Source: Salvia splendens
Lineage: Eukaryota > Streptophyta > Magnoliopsida > Lamiales > Lamiaceae
Assembly (NCBI RefSeq): GCF_004379255.2
Contig: NC_056046.1
Coordinates: 6,572,001-6,636,000, forward strand
Direction of reading: 5' to 3'
DNA length: 64,000 nucleotides
The notes beneath the pieces were generated by a model. It did not search any database. It was not told where the DNA came from and worked only from the letters and a program-made list of their open reading frames with translations. This document shows positions 54,411 to 64,000 of the stretch, piece by piece. Both the position numbers and the translations under genes were made by a program. The first letter of the stretch is position 1; every line of letters starts with the position of its first letter.

Positions 54411-56446
54411 GAGCATCCACAATAGCGCCTAGCGCACCGCCTAGCCGAGCGCCGGCGCTAGGCGGTGCGCTAGGCGATCTATTGCAACCGCCTAGCGGAT
54501 TTCGCGATAAAAAACCGCCTAGCGCTCGGCGGTTCCGCGGCGCTAGGCGCTATTGCAGCGTCCGGATCGCCCAGCGCACCGCCTAGCGCGAATTTTTAAT
54601 TTTTTTTTTCCGAAACACTATATATACGCGACTTGCCTGTCATTTTCATTCGCACCACTTGTATTAACGAGTACTCTCTCTATCTTAATTTCTGTACAAA
54701 ATCAACACCTAGAAATGAGTAACACAGGTGGTAGTGGTGGGAGTGGTGGGGATGCTGAGGAGTACGAGCGTATAATGAACGAAGCGCTAGAGGCCTATAC
54801 GAACTGTGAGATTGATCAATGGATGCAGAGGGCCTTGCAGCCGGCGGTACCTCGACCTCGACCAGTGGTACACCGCCGAGCGGTGATTGATCGTGATCAC
54901 GTAGCTGCACATCAGCGCCTATACGAAGACTACTTCGCACAGGAGCCGCGGTTCAACGCCAACCTTTTCAGGCGCCGTTTTAGGATGCGCAGGTCCCTGT
55001 TTATGCGTATTGTTAACGGATTGGAGCAACGATATTTGTATTTCCGCTTTAGGCACGATGCATCTGGCAGACCCGGCCACACTCCTATTTAAAAGTGCAC
55101 TGCGGCAATCCGACAGTTGGCCTACGGAGGCGCTGCAGACATGTGGGACGAGTACCTCCACATCGGTGAGACGACTGCCCTGGAGTGTATGAAGTATTTC
55201 TGTCAGGGCGTGATTGAAATATTCGGTGATCAGTACCTTCGAAGCCCTACCACCGATGACTGTCGGGATTTGCTGTGGATGCACGGGGAACAACATGGGT
55301 TCCCAGGGATGTTAGGCAGCATAGATTGTATTCATTGGGAGTGGAAGAACTGCCCCGCCGCTTGGAAGAGGATGTACACTACCGGCTACAAGGGAAAGAA
55401 TCCCACGATGATCCTCGAGGCCGTAGCTGATTACCGGCTGTGGATTTGGCATGCGTATTTTGGGATAGCTGGTTCGAACAACGACCTCAACGTCCTCAAC
55501 TCGTCGCCACTTTTCAACGAGCAGTGTCAGGGTGTCGGTCCGGCCATCAGTTTTGTCGCCAACGATAACCGACATGATATGGGCTACTACTTGGCGGATG
55601 GGATATACCCTAGGTGGCCCGTCTTTGTGAAGACGATCCGATGCCCAGGAGATGAAAAGAAGGCCAACTTTGCGGCACGGCAGGAGTCAGCGCGCAAGGA
55701 CGTGGAATGCGCATTTGGTGTGCTCCAGGCTCGATGGGCGGCAGTTAAGGGGCCAACGCGTTTGTGGCACGTCGACTGCATTGCTGATATAATGTACGCC
55801 TGTATAATCATGCACAACATGATTGTCGAAGATGAAGGTGGACAACTGACTGATTGGGCCAACGACGATAATGAAGCTGGTCCAAGCCACGGCGTAGCCG
55901 CCCCTAACGTACGGAGTGGGGTACCCCACGATGAAGACGGCCGCCTCCAAGCACATGCCGACATGCGCCAAACGGAGGCTCATATTCGACTCCAAAAGGA
56001 TTTAATTGAAGAGTTATGGGCGCGGAGGACTGGACGACGTTAGTTTTTTTTTAATTATGTAATTTTTTTTAATTAATGTACTTTTTAAATTTTATTAATA
56101 TTAGTGAATTTTCTCGTTTTTGTGGCGTAAATTTAATTCCGTATATTGTGTGATTGTTAATTATTTCATTTTGTATATATTTGTTAATAGTGATGTGGAT
56201 AGTATTATTAATGTTTCTCGTATATGTCTCGTAAATTAAATTCCGTATATTGTGTGATTGTTAATTATGTCATTTTATATAATTGTTATTAGTGATGTGG
56301 CTATTGATGTGGCTGGGCTATTTATGATGTGGCTAGGCTATGGCTGGGCTATTTATGATGTGGCAGAAGGATTTTTAGTGCTGATGATGTGGCAGTGGCT
56401 AGACTATGACTGAGCTATTGCTGGGCTATTCCTATTGTGGATGGCC
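54411..56446 (+). mobile_element. PIF/Harbinger DNA transposon nested in the hAT element
   Basis: 2,036 bp. It begins GAGCATCCACAATAG and ends CTATTGTGGATGGCC, inverted apart from single mismatches. The flanking 3-bp duplication is TAA (54408-54410 and 56447-56449), as PIF/Harbinger requires. The left subterminal region is a dense array of CCGCCTAGCGC/GCGCTAGGCGG words. The right one has repeats around ATGTGGCTGGGCTAT. Inside is a nearly complete transposase gene. Confidence 0.92.
54715..56043 (+). pseudogene. Harbinger transposase with one in-frame stop
   Basis: From ATG at 54715 one frame of 443 codons runs to a stop at 56041-56043. It is interrupted only by TAA at 55090-55092, between GRPGHTPI and KCTAAIRQLAYGGAADMW. 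Relatives that I remember have Gln (CAA) there, so a single C-to-T change would explain it. The N-terminal part is Gly-rich (SNTGGSGGSGG) with a basic FRRRFRMRRSLFMRIV region. The DDE domain shows GMLGSIDCIHWEW (first Asp), AGSNNDLNVLNSS (second Asp) and SARKDVECAFGVLQARW (Glu). I saw no separate Myb-like partner ORF, so this copy depended on other copies for that function. Confidence 0.88.
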
Positions 56447-58360
56447 TAAAAATATAATTATTTCAATTAATGTGCTCTCGGCAAACGTGAAACAGATATA
56501 AAGGCTATTATTGGGTTTCCAGTTAATTCTTTATTTAGTTTAGCATTGGAACCTTTTTTTTAGGCTCTGGTTTTTATAGTTAGTATTTTCAATCTTCCAA
56601 TTCTTTCTTTGTTTTTTCAGTTTAAAACCAATCGTGCAAATTTGAGAACACGAAAATGAATGTGTAAATATGAACTATTTCAGTATTTTGATTAGGCATA
56701 TCCACATTTGTTGCTTAGTTTTTCGAAAAAAAAATATTAATGCATTTTCATAGTAGTTTTTATAACTGTGTACATTTATATGCTATTACTTCTCATATGC
56801 TTTATTTTGCATTTTCTTTCAACTCTACTTGTATTTTTCGAAAAATATGAAGGAAAATTTTTGAATCAAATCCACTTTTTAAGAAAAAAAATTCACTTTT
56901 TAAGAATGCATGGTGTATTTACTAAAAATAACAAAAATGAAATGTTATAGGTATATAAGTCATTTAAAAATAAAAAGTGAAAACTTAATAAAGAGTATAT
57001 TTTGATTATATAAAAAATTTAGTGAAGCCCCTACTAAAAAAATTGATGTGTCAGCCACTGCTTCTGTTCCACTTCAATCAACCTCGACTTCATCAAAGAA
57101 ACCCTCAACAAAGATTCCTCCTCCTACAACAACAACATTAATGTTGGAATCGAACTAGTGGAGCTCCATCTCCCATCTCTCCCTCAACTCCCTCCGAAAT
57201 TCCACACCACCAAAAACATCCCACCCCCTCCTGATGCAAGCCTTACGAAACTCCACCTCAAGCTTCTCGGGTTTGCTGTCGGATTTAAGCCCAGATTTGC
57301 TAATTTACGACCTTTTCCAGCCGTGGTCGGCCAAAATCGCCGCCGCAAGAGGGATCCCCGCCGTCCATTTCTTCACCGGGGGGGCAGCCGCCGGCTCCTT
57401 CATGCACCACTGGCACTCCCACGGCAGCTTTGATGATTTCCCATTTCAAGAACTGAGCTTGACAGAGCATGAGAAGAAGCGTCTCTATGCTAGCAAGAAA
57501 TTTGTCAAAGTTGAAAATGGCGAGCAAGGATTTTTGTTTGGGCTTTTTGAGCTTTCTTGCGATGTTGTGTTGATCAAGAGCTGCAGAGCGATCGAAGGGA
57601 AGTACATGGATTATCTCTCCACGTTGTGTGGAAGAAAGCTCATCCCCACCAGCCCTTTGATCGCTCACGGCGGCGGAGCCGGCGATGGAGTGATAATGGA
57701 GTGGCTGAGCAAGAGAGAGAAGGGTTCGACTTTGTATATCTCTTTTGGGAGTGAGAATTTCTTGAACGAGAAGGAGATGGCGGAGATAGCCAAAGGGTTG
57801 GATATGGTTGATGTGAGCTTCATTTGGGTTACGAGGCGGCGGCGGGGGTGCCGGAGGGTTTTGCGGAGAGGGTGGGGGGGAGGGGGATGGTGGTGGAGAG
57901 GTGGGCGCCGCAGGCAGCGATCTTGGCGCATGGGAGCGTGGGGGGGGGGGGGGGTTCATGAGCCACTGCGGGTGGAGTTCGATCACGGAGAGCTTGTGTT
58001 TCGGGGTTCCGGTGGTGGCGGTGCCGCTGAAGATTGATCAGCCGATGAATGCGAGGGGCTGGGGTGGAGGTGGAGAGGGATGGGGAGGGAGGGTTTGATG
58101 GGGAGGCGGTGGCGAGGGCGATGGTGGTGGAGGGGGGAGAAGGGATGAGGAGGATGGCGCGGGAGTTGGGGGAGAAGATGAAGATGGAGGAGGATGGAGC
58201 CATTGATCAAGTGGTGGAGGAGTTGTCTAAAATTTGTTATACCAAGAAATGAGCAATTTTATCGCCGGCATATTGGCTAAGTTCACCGACAAAAATGACT
58301 CAAGAACACAATATTTTATTATCTCTTATGTGGAGAAAATATAAATTAGAAATAAATATA

Positions 58361-58708
58361 TACTCCTCCCCCTCTCATAAAAATATGTGCACTTTTTATT
58401 TTCTTCCATTTCATAAAAAAATGGAAAATTAATTCAATTTATTACAACTATATATTAACTTATTTAAAACTTATATTACCATTACACTACTAATAATGTA
58501 GGTCTCACTATCTACTAACACTATTTTAGTTACTTTTCTCCTCGTCTCTTTTACTTTATCAATTTTGTCTTAATTTTCGTGCTATCTGAATTATCTATAT
58601 CGGATAAAGTACTATATTTTAATTTTTAGTGTACATGTTGAATTATCTTTATTTAGATTGACTAAGAAAAAGTCAGTCATAATTTTTTAATGGATAAGGG
58701 AGTAGTAC
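58361..58708. mobile_element. Degenerate Stowaway-like MITE
   Basis: The left end ACTCCTCCCCCTCTCATAAAAATATG and the right end, reverse-complemented, ACTACTCCCTTATCC are weakly similar, and TA-type flanks are present. The interior is AT-rich. The ends have drifted, so this is a weak call. Confidence 0.4.
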
Positions 58709-59066
58709 TATAATTTAGTTACACAGTGTCCCATTATATGTAAATTCAATCTTTATTGTTTATTGCATGACTACAGAATTAATGATCAAATTAGGTTTCT
58801 TAGATTTAGTTTTTTTATGGATGAAATATGCTAATGTATAAACTATTTCCACCTTCACATGTCTATTTTACTTCAGCCTAGAGAAAATAAGCCATAACAT
58901 ATTAGGAGGATTTAATTTCAATCCAGTAGGTTTTTACTTCATTCCAGTAGGATTATTACTTCATTCCAGTACGCGCAGACAATTTTGCCGTTGCCTACCG
59001 GTCTTTCTCCCTCTATCCCACTTTAGCAGTCCCAGTTACTTTTGTGCCCTCGTTTTGTAAAAATGA

Positions 59067-59297
59067 TACTCCATCCGTCCTATAAAAATATGGGCAATAG
59101 GGATGACATGGGAATTAAGATAAAATTGGTAAAGTATGAGAGAATGAGAATGATATGGTAAAGTAAGAGAGAGAAGGAGAGTTGTAGTTAAAGTAGTTTT
59201 AGCGGATAGTGGAACCTACATTATTAAATTGATATTATATTTTTGTGGAATTGATGAAAATGGAAAGTGCATATATTATTATGGGATGGAAGAAGTA
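59067..59297. mobile_element. Stowaway-like MITE upstream of UGT copy 2
   Basis: The left end TACTCCATCCGTCCTATAAAAATATG faces a right end which reverse-complements to TACTTCTTCCATCCCATAATAATATATG. This gives inverted repeats of about 28 bp with mismatches and TA at the borders. Length is about 230 bp. It lies about 270 bp before the UGT copy 2 ATG. Confidence 0.7.
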
Positions 59298-59569
59298 ATA
59301 AATAGTTACAGTCGAAAAAGTTATAATAATATATGCACTGCTGGAGACGAGGAAACATACATGAAGGTAAGACAAGCTTCGTCCCTCTTTCCTATGTAGT
59401 TTGACTAGTATTTTATTGACTGTATCTATAAATATAAAAATTGCCATGACTTTGCAATTGTTTCTTTATTTAGTATTAATATCATTAGTGGAGGGTGACC
59501 CATTTGTCACAACCAATACTATCTCTTCATTCATTGTCTAGCTAGAGAGAGAGAGGATTGAAGCTAGCA

Positions 59570-60196
59570 ATGGATACAAAGCAAAGTGATGTGAGATTGA
59601 GAGTATTGATGTTCCCATGGTTGGCTCATGGCCATGTTTTCCCCTTTCTTGAACTAGCCAAAGGCCTTGCCAATAAACACTTCCATGTCTACTGCTCCAC
59701 GGCCATCATCCTCGACTCCATCAGAAACAATCTCAACAACAACAACGATGATAGCTCGATCGAGCTACTCGAACTCCCTCTCCCATCCCTGCCCGACCTC
59801 CCTCCACACTACCAAGAACATCCCACCCCATCTCATGCCCACCCTCTTCAAGGCTTTCCAGATGTCAGCCCCCGCCTTCTCCGACATCATCGCCAACCTC
59901 AAACCCGACTTGCTTATCTTCGACGTCATGCAGCCATGGGCAGCTAAGGCCGCCGCGTCACAGGGCGTCCCTGCCCCTGAAGCTCGATCAGCCGATCAAT
60001 GCTAGGTGTGGAGGTGGCGAGGGACGAGGAAGGGGGGCTCGATGGGAACGGAGTGGCGGAGGTTGTGAAGGAGGTGCTTGTGGAGGAGAGATTGAGGAGT
60101 AGAGCGAGACAAATGAGTGAGAAGATGAAAATGGAGGGAGATGAAGCATTTGGTGAAATTGCACAAGAGCTGATCAATATTTGTGCTAGGAAATGA
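59570..60196 (+). pseudogene. UDP-glycosyltransferase copy 2 with an internal deletion
   Basis: The start MDTKQSDVRLRVLMFPWLAHGHVFPFLELAKGL matches copy 3. Compared with copy 3, a codon is missing at HVY-CST, and 8 bp is lost at LPPHY/TTKN (near 59812), which shifts the frame. N-terminal coding then continues through PDLLIFDVMQPWAAKAAASQGVPA and is joined directly to a C-terminal segment (PLKLDQPINAR, then VEVARDEEGGLDGNGVAEVV). The whole middle, including the PSPG sugar-donor box, is gone. The end ICARK and stop are intact. The 3' end frame (from 59999) is 65 codons. Confidence 0.85.
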
Positions 60197-61839
60197 TCAA
60201 CTAATTTGTTTAATGTTTTGTGGTATGATACATAGCTAAACCACATGAATTTATGCAAACTTCAAACATTTTATTTTTACTAAAGTTGAATTAATGATGT
60301 GTAATTTTCGAGCTTTTATATTAATGGATTATTAACACACAAGTTTAATAAAATAGCTCTAATATTACAATCTATCTGCAAGAGTACAGAGTCGACTGTA
60401 GTACTTCGAGTGTCGAACCACAGGGAGGCGTACGATTATTTAACAAGGTTTGACAAGGTTAATAAACTAAATTTACAAACTAAGGAAGACTTTTCAAATA
60501 GGAAAAAGATGTCACTCCAAGTTGCTCAATAGGCTTGTATTGTTCTACACCTATATTAAAAGCACATATTTGGGATTAACTAATCAACCTAATCGCGTGC
60601 ACTGAACATGTCTACGACGTATAGTTCACAGTCAGCTGAACACTTGTTCCATGAACCAACTTTCAACGACATTTAATTCCTGCAGATGCGCGGGAACGAA
60701 CGTCGTCTACTATAATCACTTACCTAATCCACTATCAATTTATCCCCTGAACAGTTCTAAATCGATAGCATACCAACAAACGATCAATCCTAAGCTATGT
60801 TAAAGAGACAATAGCAAAGGAATTAACATCACTACATCATTAGCCAAAAACATAGTGAATAAAATTAAGCACATTGTAGGACACAAACATATGATTTCAA
60901 TGGTGTGAAAACATTCATACAAAGCATATATTACAACTTGGAGCAACATAGAGAGCTTAGCCTATACACATGGTGAATTTTGCAATTAAAACCGTATGAT
61001 TCAAGCTCTCGTTGAGTGGAGTTGGGATTTGAAGTCGGATCGTCGGAATGTTGGTCGGAATTTCTTCCTCCTTTTCTTCCTCCTCTCTTTCTTCCTTTCT
61101 CCCTTTTTCCCCTCTGAAACGTCTCCCTACATTTTGCTCACTGAAACCGTTCCCCCATGAAACGTCCTTTCAGCCCCCCTTTGTTGACTTTTTTTTCTCT
61201 CTCTTTATTTTCCTCCAAAAACTGCCCAGCCACGTCCTTTTCTCTCTCCCTTTCCATCATGAAACTGCTGAAATTGCAGTTAGAATAAACTACCCGGCCG
61301 GGTAGAATTTTACAACTGAAAAATAACCCGGCCGGGTGGCCAATTTCTTGTACTTGCTGGAGTTTTCGCACCATTTTTCACCATCCGAGCTTCATTCCTT
61401 GTTTCACCATTCATTCCTCTTCCTACACCACAAAACATACTTTTGCAAGCATCAAACTATATAAATCATGTAAAGTTAGGGGAATAAAAATGTACAATTT
61501 AATTCACATCAATTAACATTTCTGTGTTTTTTACTTTATTCTAAATTTAATTAACAAAATTAATAAAAATATTTTTTTTAATAATAAAATTCATAAAATA
61601 CTTTTTTACAAGGAGTATAAAATATTAAAATTTATAAAATATTTTATACATAGATTATAGTAAAAGAATAAATTTAATTAAATTTTGTAAAATATTCACA
61701 ACTTTATTTTTATTATAGGTAAAATATTTTATCAATTTTAATTTATTTTTATCAAATATTTTTTAATTTTAGTTTATATTTTACTACACCAAAAGATAAA
61801 ACACATTTAAACATTGAATCAAAATTTTTTAAAACAAAT
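60197..61839. other. Intergenic DNA, probably transposon-derived
   Basis: From about 60350 to 61500 the sequence has a composition unlike its surroundings: a CTGCAAGAGTACAGAGTCGA/CGAACCACAGGGAGG segment of a kind I associate with plant LTR elements, pyrimidine-rich tracts near 61060-61260, and two CCCGGCCGGG palindromes. I could not find matching ends, so no element is called. The rest is AT-rich. Confidence 0.35.
61290..61337. repeat. Two CCCGGCCGGG palindromes
   Basis: CTACCCGGCCGGGTAG (61290-61305, a perfect 16-bp palindrome) is followed about 20 bp later by ACCCGGCCGGGT (61326-61337). The surrounding sequence is AT-rich. Confidence 0.8.
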
Positions 61840-61990
61840 ATAAGAGACTAAATTTGGACTTTATCTTTTATTTTTATTTACTAGAACCTTCTATAGGGAT
61901 TGGGGTTGGACAGCAAATCACTTGCATCGAGTAATATTGCATTAAATTATGAGACGCTCCATTTATATGTCATCTACTACAATAAATATA
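61840..61990 (+). repeat. Orphan duplicate of the UGT copy 3 promoter
   Basis: The segment with AACCTTCTATAGGGATTGG, GGTTGGACAGC, TTGCATC.AGTAA and CTCCATTTATATG is a diverged copy of 63345-63480, directly upstream of UGT copy 3. Here no UGT coding sequence follows. Confidence 0.75.
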
Positions 61991-63344
61991 TTGAAATACT
62001 ATATTATAGACCAATTGATTTAATTGGCTTAACTTAAATAAATTGCATAATACTTCAATAATACATAAATCATAAGCCAAATGGTACATTTAATGTATTC
62101 TAATTTATAAGTCATTAAATTTAATGAAATAACTATATATTTAATATTTAAATATATTAAAATTCACTAATCAATATATTTATATACAATTTTCATATTA
62201 AAAGTTGTTTGATTCATATTGTTCCACTGATTTTAGGTTTCGTACGATAATAATTTTTGTCATTTCTTAAAATTATTTGACGGTATAACATGGATAGTCC
62301 ATCATATAGGTGTGATACTAGTTCTTAATACAGTTGCAGAGATGGTTGTGTGAATACCCCTAAAATCATGCTCTTAATTAAATACAGGTAAATATTTAGT
62401 GTTATATTAAAGTCATTATATATGTAGTTTTGTTATATAAACAGACCAATTTTTTAATCTAAATGAGTTCAGTAAATATATAAAATAAAAAAAATGCATG
62501 GTAAAATTGACAAATATTAGCATGTGACATAATGTTATGAGTAAAAATATATATACGAAAACTGAGGCTACGGTAATATCGTTTGGAACTGGAAATAAAT
62601 CAATTGAAAGGGATGATTGTAACTGTCATATTATTAATTTAAATATTTATCCAAATTTATTGAAGAAAATAGCCTAAATTGTAACTGCCACATTAAGTAT
62701 TTATTTAGATATTAACTCAATTTTATTTAAGAAAATAGCTTAAATTAGGTGCTCAAACTCGGGTTTTATATAATGATGAATATGATGGTGATGATAGATT
62801 TAATTTTATTATAGGTAAAAAATACTACATATTTTATAAATTTTAATGTTAAATTAATTAGGTTAATCTAACTATTAGATTCATAATTAAGTCATTAATT
62901 TGGTCAAAACATGACTGTTAAATTTTAAATTTATATTGTTTGGGACTTAAATTTTAAATTTTAAATTTTAAATTTATATGTCAAAACATGACATATTTTA
63001 TATATTTTTCCATTTTCATATGACCCACAAAACTTATCACATTTCACTTTTTATCATTGTCAGTAGTGGACTTCATATTCAACTAACTCTTTTTGACTTA
63101 CATTTTATTTTAAAACTAATACTCCATAAAAGTAGGATCCACATTCCATTAAAGTTTTTAATTTATTTTTATTACATTTCTTAAAATTCGTGTCTGGCCA
63201 AAATGTGACAAAATTTATAGGACTAGGGAGTATTAATTTTGAATTTATATTGTTTGGGACTTAAAAATAACGCACTTAATTAATGCATATGACTAACAAA
63301 ATTTTAGAGCAAATATATGTAGCAAAATTTGAACTTTAGTCTTT
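61991..63344. other. AT-rich intergenic DNA
   Basis: No gene is seen. A phrase TTTATATTGTTTGGGACTTAAA occurs twice (about 62931 and 63245), and near 63220-63232 there is a Stowaway-like right end (GGACTAGGGAGTA) whose left partner I could not locate. Confidence 0.5.
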
Positions 63345-63447
63345 TTACTTTCAGTTAGAATCTTCTATAGGTATATAGGGATGTGGTTGGACAGCCAAGC
63401 ATTTGCATCAAGTAAAATTGCATTAAATCGTGCCATTAATGCAACAC

Positions 63448-63460
63448 TCCATTTATATGC
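63448..63460 (+). promoter_or_regulatory. Possible TATA box of UGT copy 3
   Basis: TCCATTTATATGC lies about 60-70 bp before the ATG at 63519. It is also conserved in the orphan promoter copy. Confidence 0.4.
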
Positions 63461-63518
63461 CATCTACTAGTATAAGTATAATGATATTAGGACAGAGGGA
63501 GAGAGAGATATAGCAACG

Positions 63519-64000
63519 ATGGATGCTAAACAAGGTGAGTTGAGAGTGTTGATGTTCCCATGGTTGGCTCATGGCCATGTTTTTCCCTTTCTTGAACTAG
63601 CCAAAGGCCTAACCAAGAAACACTTCCATGTCTACTTGTGCTCCACGGCCATCAACCTCGACTCCGTCAGAAACAGTCTCAACAACGATCATATCCCGAT
63701 CGAGCTAGTCGAACTCCCTCTCCCATCCCTCCCCGACCTCCCTCCACACTACCACACCACCAAGAATGTACCACCCCATCTTAGGCCTACCCTCATGAGG
63801 GCCTTCCAAATGTCGGCCCCCGCCTTCTCTGACATCATCGCCAACCTCAGGCCGGACTTGCTTATCTACGACATCGTGCAGCCCTGGGCAGCTAAGGCCG
63901 CTGCGTCACAGGGCGTCCCAGCGGTCTTCTTTGCCACGTCAGGGGCCACGACGTTTGCATTTGTCCATCACTTCTACACACACAAGAGTTGGGACAATTT
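63519..64000 (+). CDS. UDP-glycosyltransferase (UGT94/UGT91-like) copy 3, 3' partial
   Basis: The frame is open for 160 codons to the window end. It starts MDAKQGELRVLMFPWLAHGHVFPFLELAKGL, with the His of AHGH being the expected catalytic base of family-1 UGTs. It continues with YLCSTAINLDSVRNSLN, IELVELPLPSLPDLPPHYHTTKN, and PDLLIYDIVQPWAAKAAASQGVPAVFFATSGA with the Asp that partners the catalytic His. All this is N-terminal acceptor-side domain; the PSPG box would lie to the right. It is the only copy in this cluster without visible damage, and may be the functional source of copies 1 and 2. The natural substrate cannot be told from sequence. Confidence 0.9.
   Translation, partial: MDAKQGELRVLMFPWLAHGHVFPFLELAKGLTKKHFHVYLCSTAINLDSVRNSLNNDHIPIELVELPLPSLPDLPPHYHTTKNVPPHLRPTLMRAFQMSAPAFSDIIANLRPDLLIYDIVQPWAAKAAASQGVPAVFFATSGATTFAFVHHFYTHKSWDN

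Larger units (their letters stand above)
54152..57060. mobile_element. hAT (Tip100-like) non-autonomous element inserted in UGT copy 1
   Basis: The ends CACTGGCGGACCCAG and, reverse-complemented, CAGTGGCTGACACAT form imperfect inverted repeats like those of Tip100-type hAT elements. The flanks carry the 8-bp duplication CTTCTGTT (54144-54151 and 57061-57068). The next base also matches, so a 9-bp duplication and a Mutator-like origin cannot be fully excluded. Without the Harbinger insertion the element is about 870 bp and encodes nothing. Confidence 0.7.
54036..58252 (+). pseudogene. UDP-glycosyltransferase (UGT94/UGT91-like) copy 1, broken by nested transposons
   Basis: Family-1 UGTs transfer sugar from UDP-sugar to small molecules in the cytosol; the relatives I recall add sugars to glycosides. 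The N-terminus (MDTKTLKVLMFPFLAH) starts at 54036. After a frame change in a C run (about 54090) the peptide reads AKKLSSRKFHIYFCS up to the hAT insertion at 54152. Coding resumes after 57060 with the target duplication and STSINLDFIKETLN, shifts near 57225, and continues through PDLLIYDLFQPWSAKIAAARGIPAVHFF and EWLSKREKGSTLYISFGSENF. Further shifts in a very G-rich tract (57835-58140, including a run of about 14-15 G) break the PSPG box, whose words [11 protein letters not shown] and [12 protein letters not shown] are still legible. The C-terminus VVEELSKICYTKK ends at 58252. It is clearly non-functional. Confidence 0.85.
58253..59569. other. Spacer between UGT copies 1 and 2
   Basis: AT-rich DNA with two MITE-like elements (listed separately) and a short direct repeat (TTACTTCATTCCAGTA) at about 58937-58972. 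No other gene is visible. Confidence 0.6.

Noticed and set aside
54152..57060. Mutator-like element with a 9-bp target duplication
   Set aside because: The ninth matching base can equally be the first base of the element, and the ends CACTGGCGGACCCAG/CAGTGGCTGACACAT fit Tip100-type hAT better. Kept as an alternative only.
57300..57986. 228-codon minus-strand ORF rich in Pro and Ser
   Set aside because: It is the complement of the G-rich UGT copy 1 sequence.
62920..63262. Complete Stowaway MITE between two copies of a TTTGGGACTTAAA phrase
   Set aside because: Only a right-hand end (GGACTAGGGAGTA) is clear. I could not find a matching left end or TA duplication.

Overview
This is nuclear DNA from a flowering plant. 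The genes are split by GT-AG introns, the intergenic DNA is AT-rich, and there are LTR retrotransposons, MITEs and a UDP-glycosyltransferase cluster. The protein flavour suggests an asterid eudicot, probably Lamiales; that placement is inference from the UGT94-like sequences only.

Left part (1-24 kb), conserved housekeeping genes. The 3' part of a plastid ClpR4-type Clp protease subunit gene (655-3069, +) is followed by a complete 25-exon ISWI chromatin-remodelling ATPase of the CHR11/CHR17 type (3877-13065, +; 1061 aa when spliced). Convergent to it is a complete 5-exon receptor-like cytoplasmic kinase close to PBL27 (13517-16397, -; 516 aa). Next comes a DYW-type pentatricopeptide protein resembling the plastid RNA-editing factor OTP82 (19013-23888, -). 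It carries two frameshifts and a 2.57 kb solo-LTR-like element whose end lies 5 bp from a splice donor, so it is probably a pseudogene.

Middle part (25-52 kb), a tandem segmental duplication. A unit of about 3.9 kb holding two CC-type (CCMC, ALWL-ending) glutaredoxin genes, here called A and B, occurs twice (A1-B1 and A2-B2, all on the minus strand). Unit 1 is swollen by two retrotransposons. One is a Ty3/gypsy element of the Tat lineage (26461-37449) with 604 bp LTRs, gag-pro and RT-RNaseH-integrase in one frame separated by a single UAG in a readthrough-like context, a spliced antisense gene, a second antisense ORF, and 3' tandem repeats. The other is a Ty1/copia Tork-like element (38445-43676) with 529 bp LTRs and one uninterrupted 1336-aa polyprotein. 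Both LTR pairs look identical by eye. Unit 2 contains a 2.6 kb solo-LTR-like insertion (45626-48236). In each case the other unit supplies the uninterrupted site, so insertion points and 5-bp target duplications can be read directly.

Right part (53-64 kb), a decaying UDP-glycosyltransferase cluster. Copy 1 (54036-58252) is split by a hAT/Tip100-like element, which is itself split by a PIF/Harbinger element whose transposase has a single internal stop. Copy 2 (59570-60196) has lost its middle. Copy 3 (from 63519) is open and runs off the window end. An orphan copy of the copy-3 promoter sits at about 61840-61990, with no gene behind it.

I saw no rRNA or tRNA genes, no CRISPR and no bacterial features. 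Exon coordinates were derived by hand from reading frame, splice consensus and remembered family sequences.
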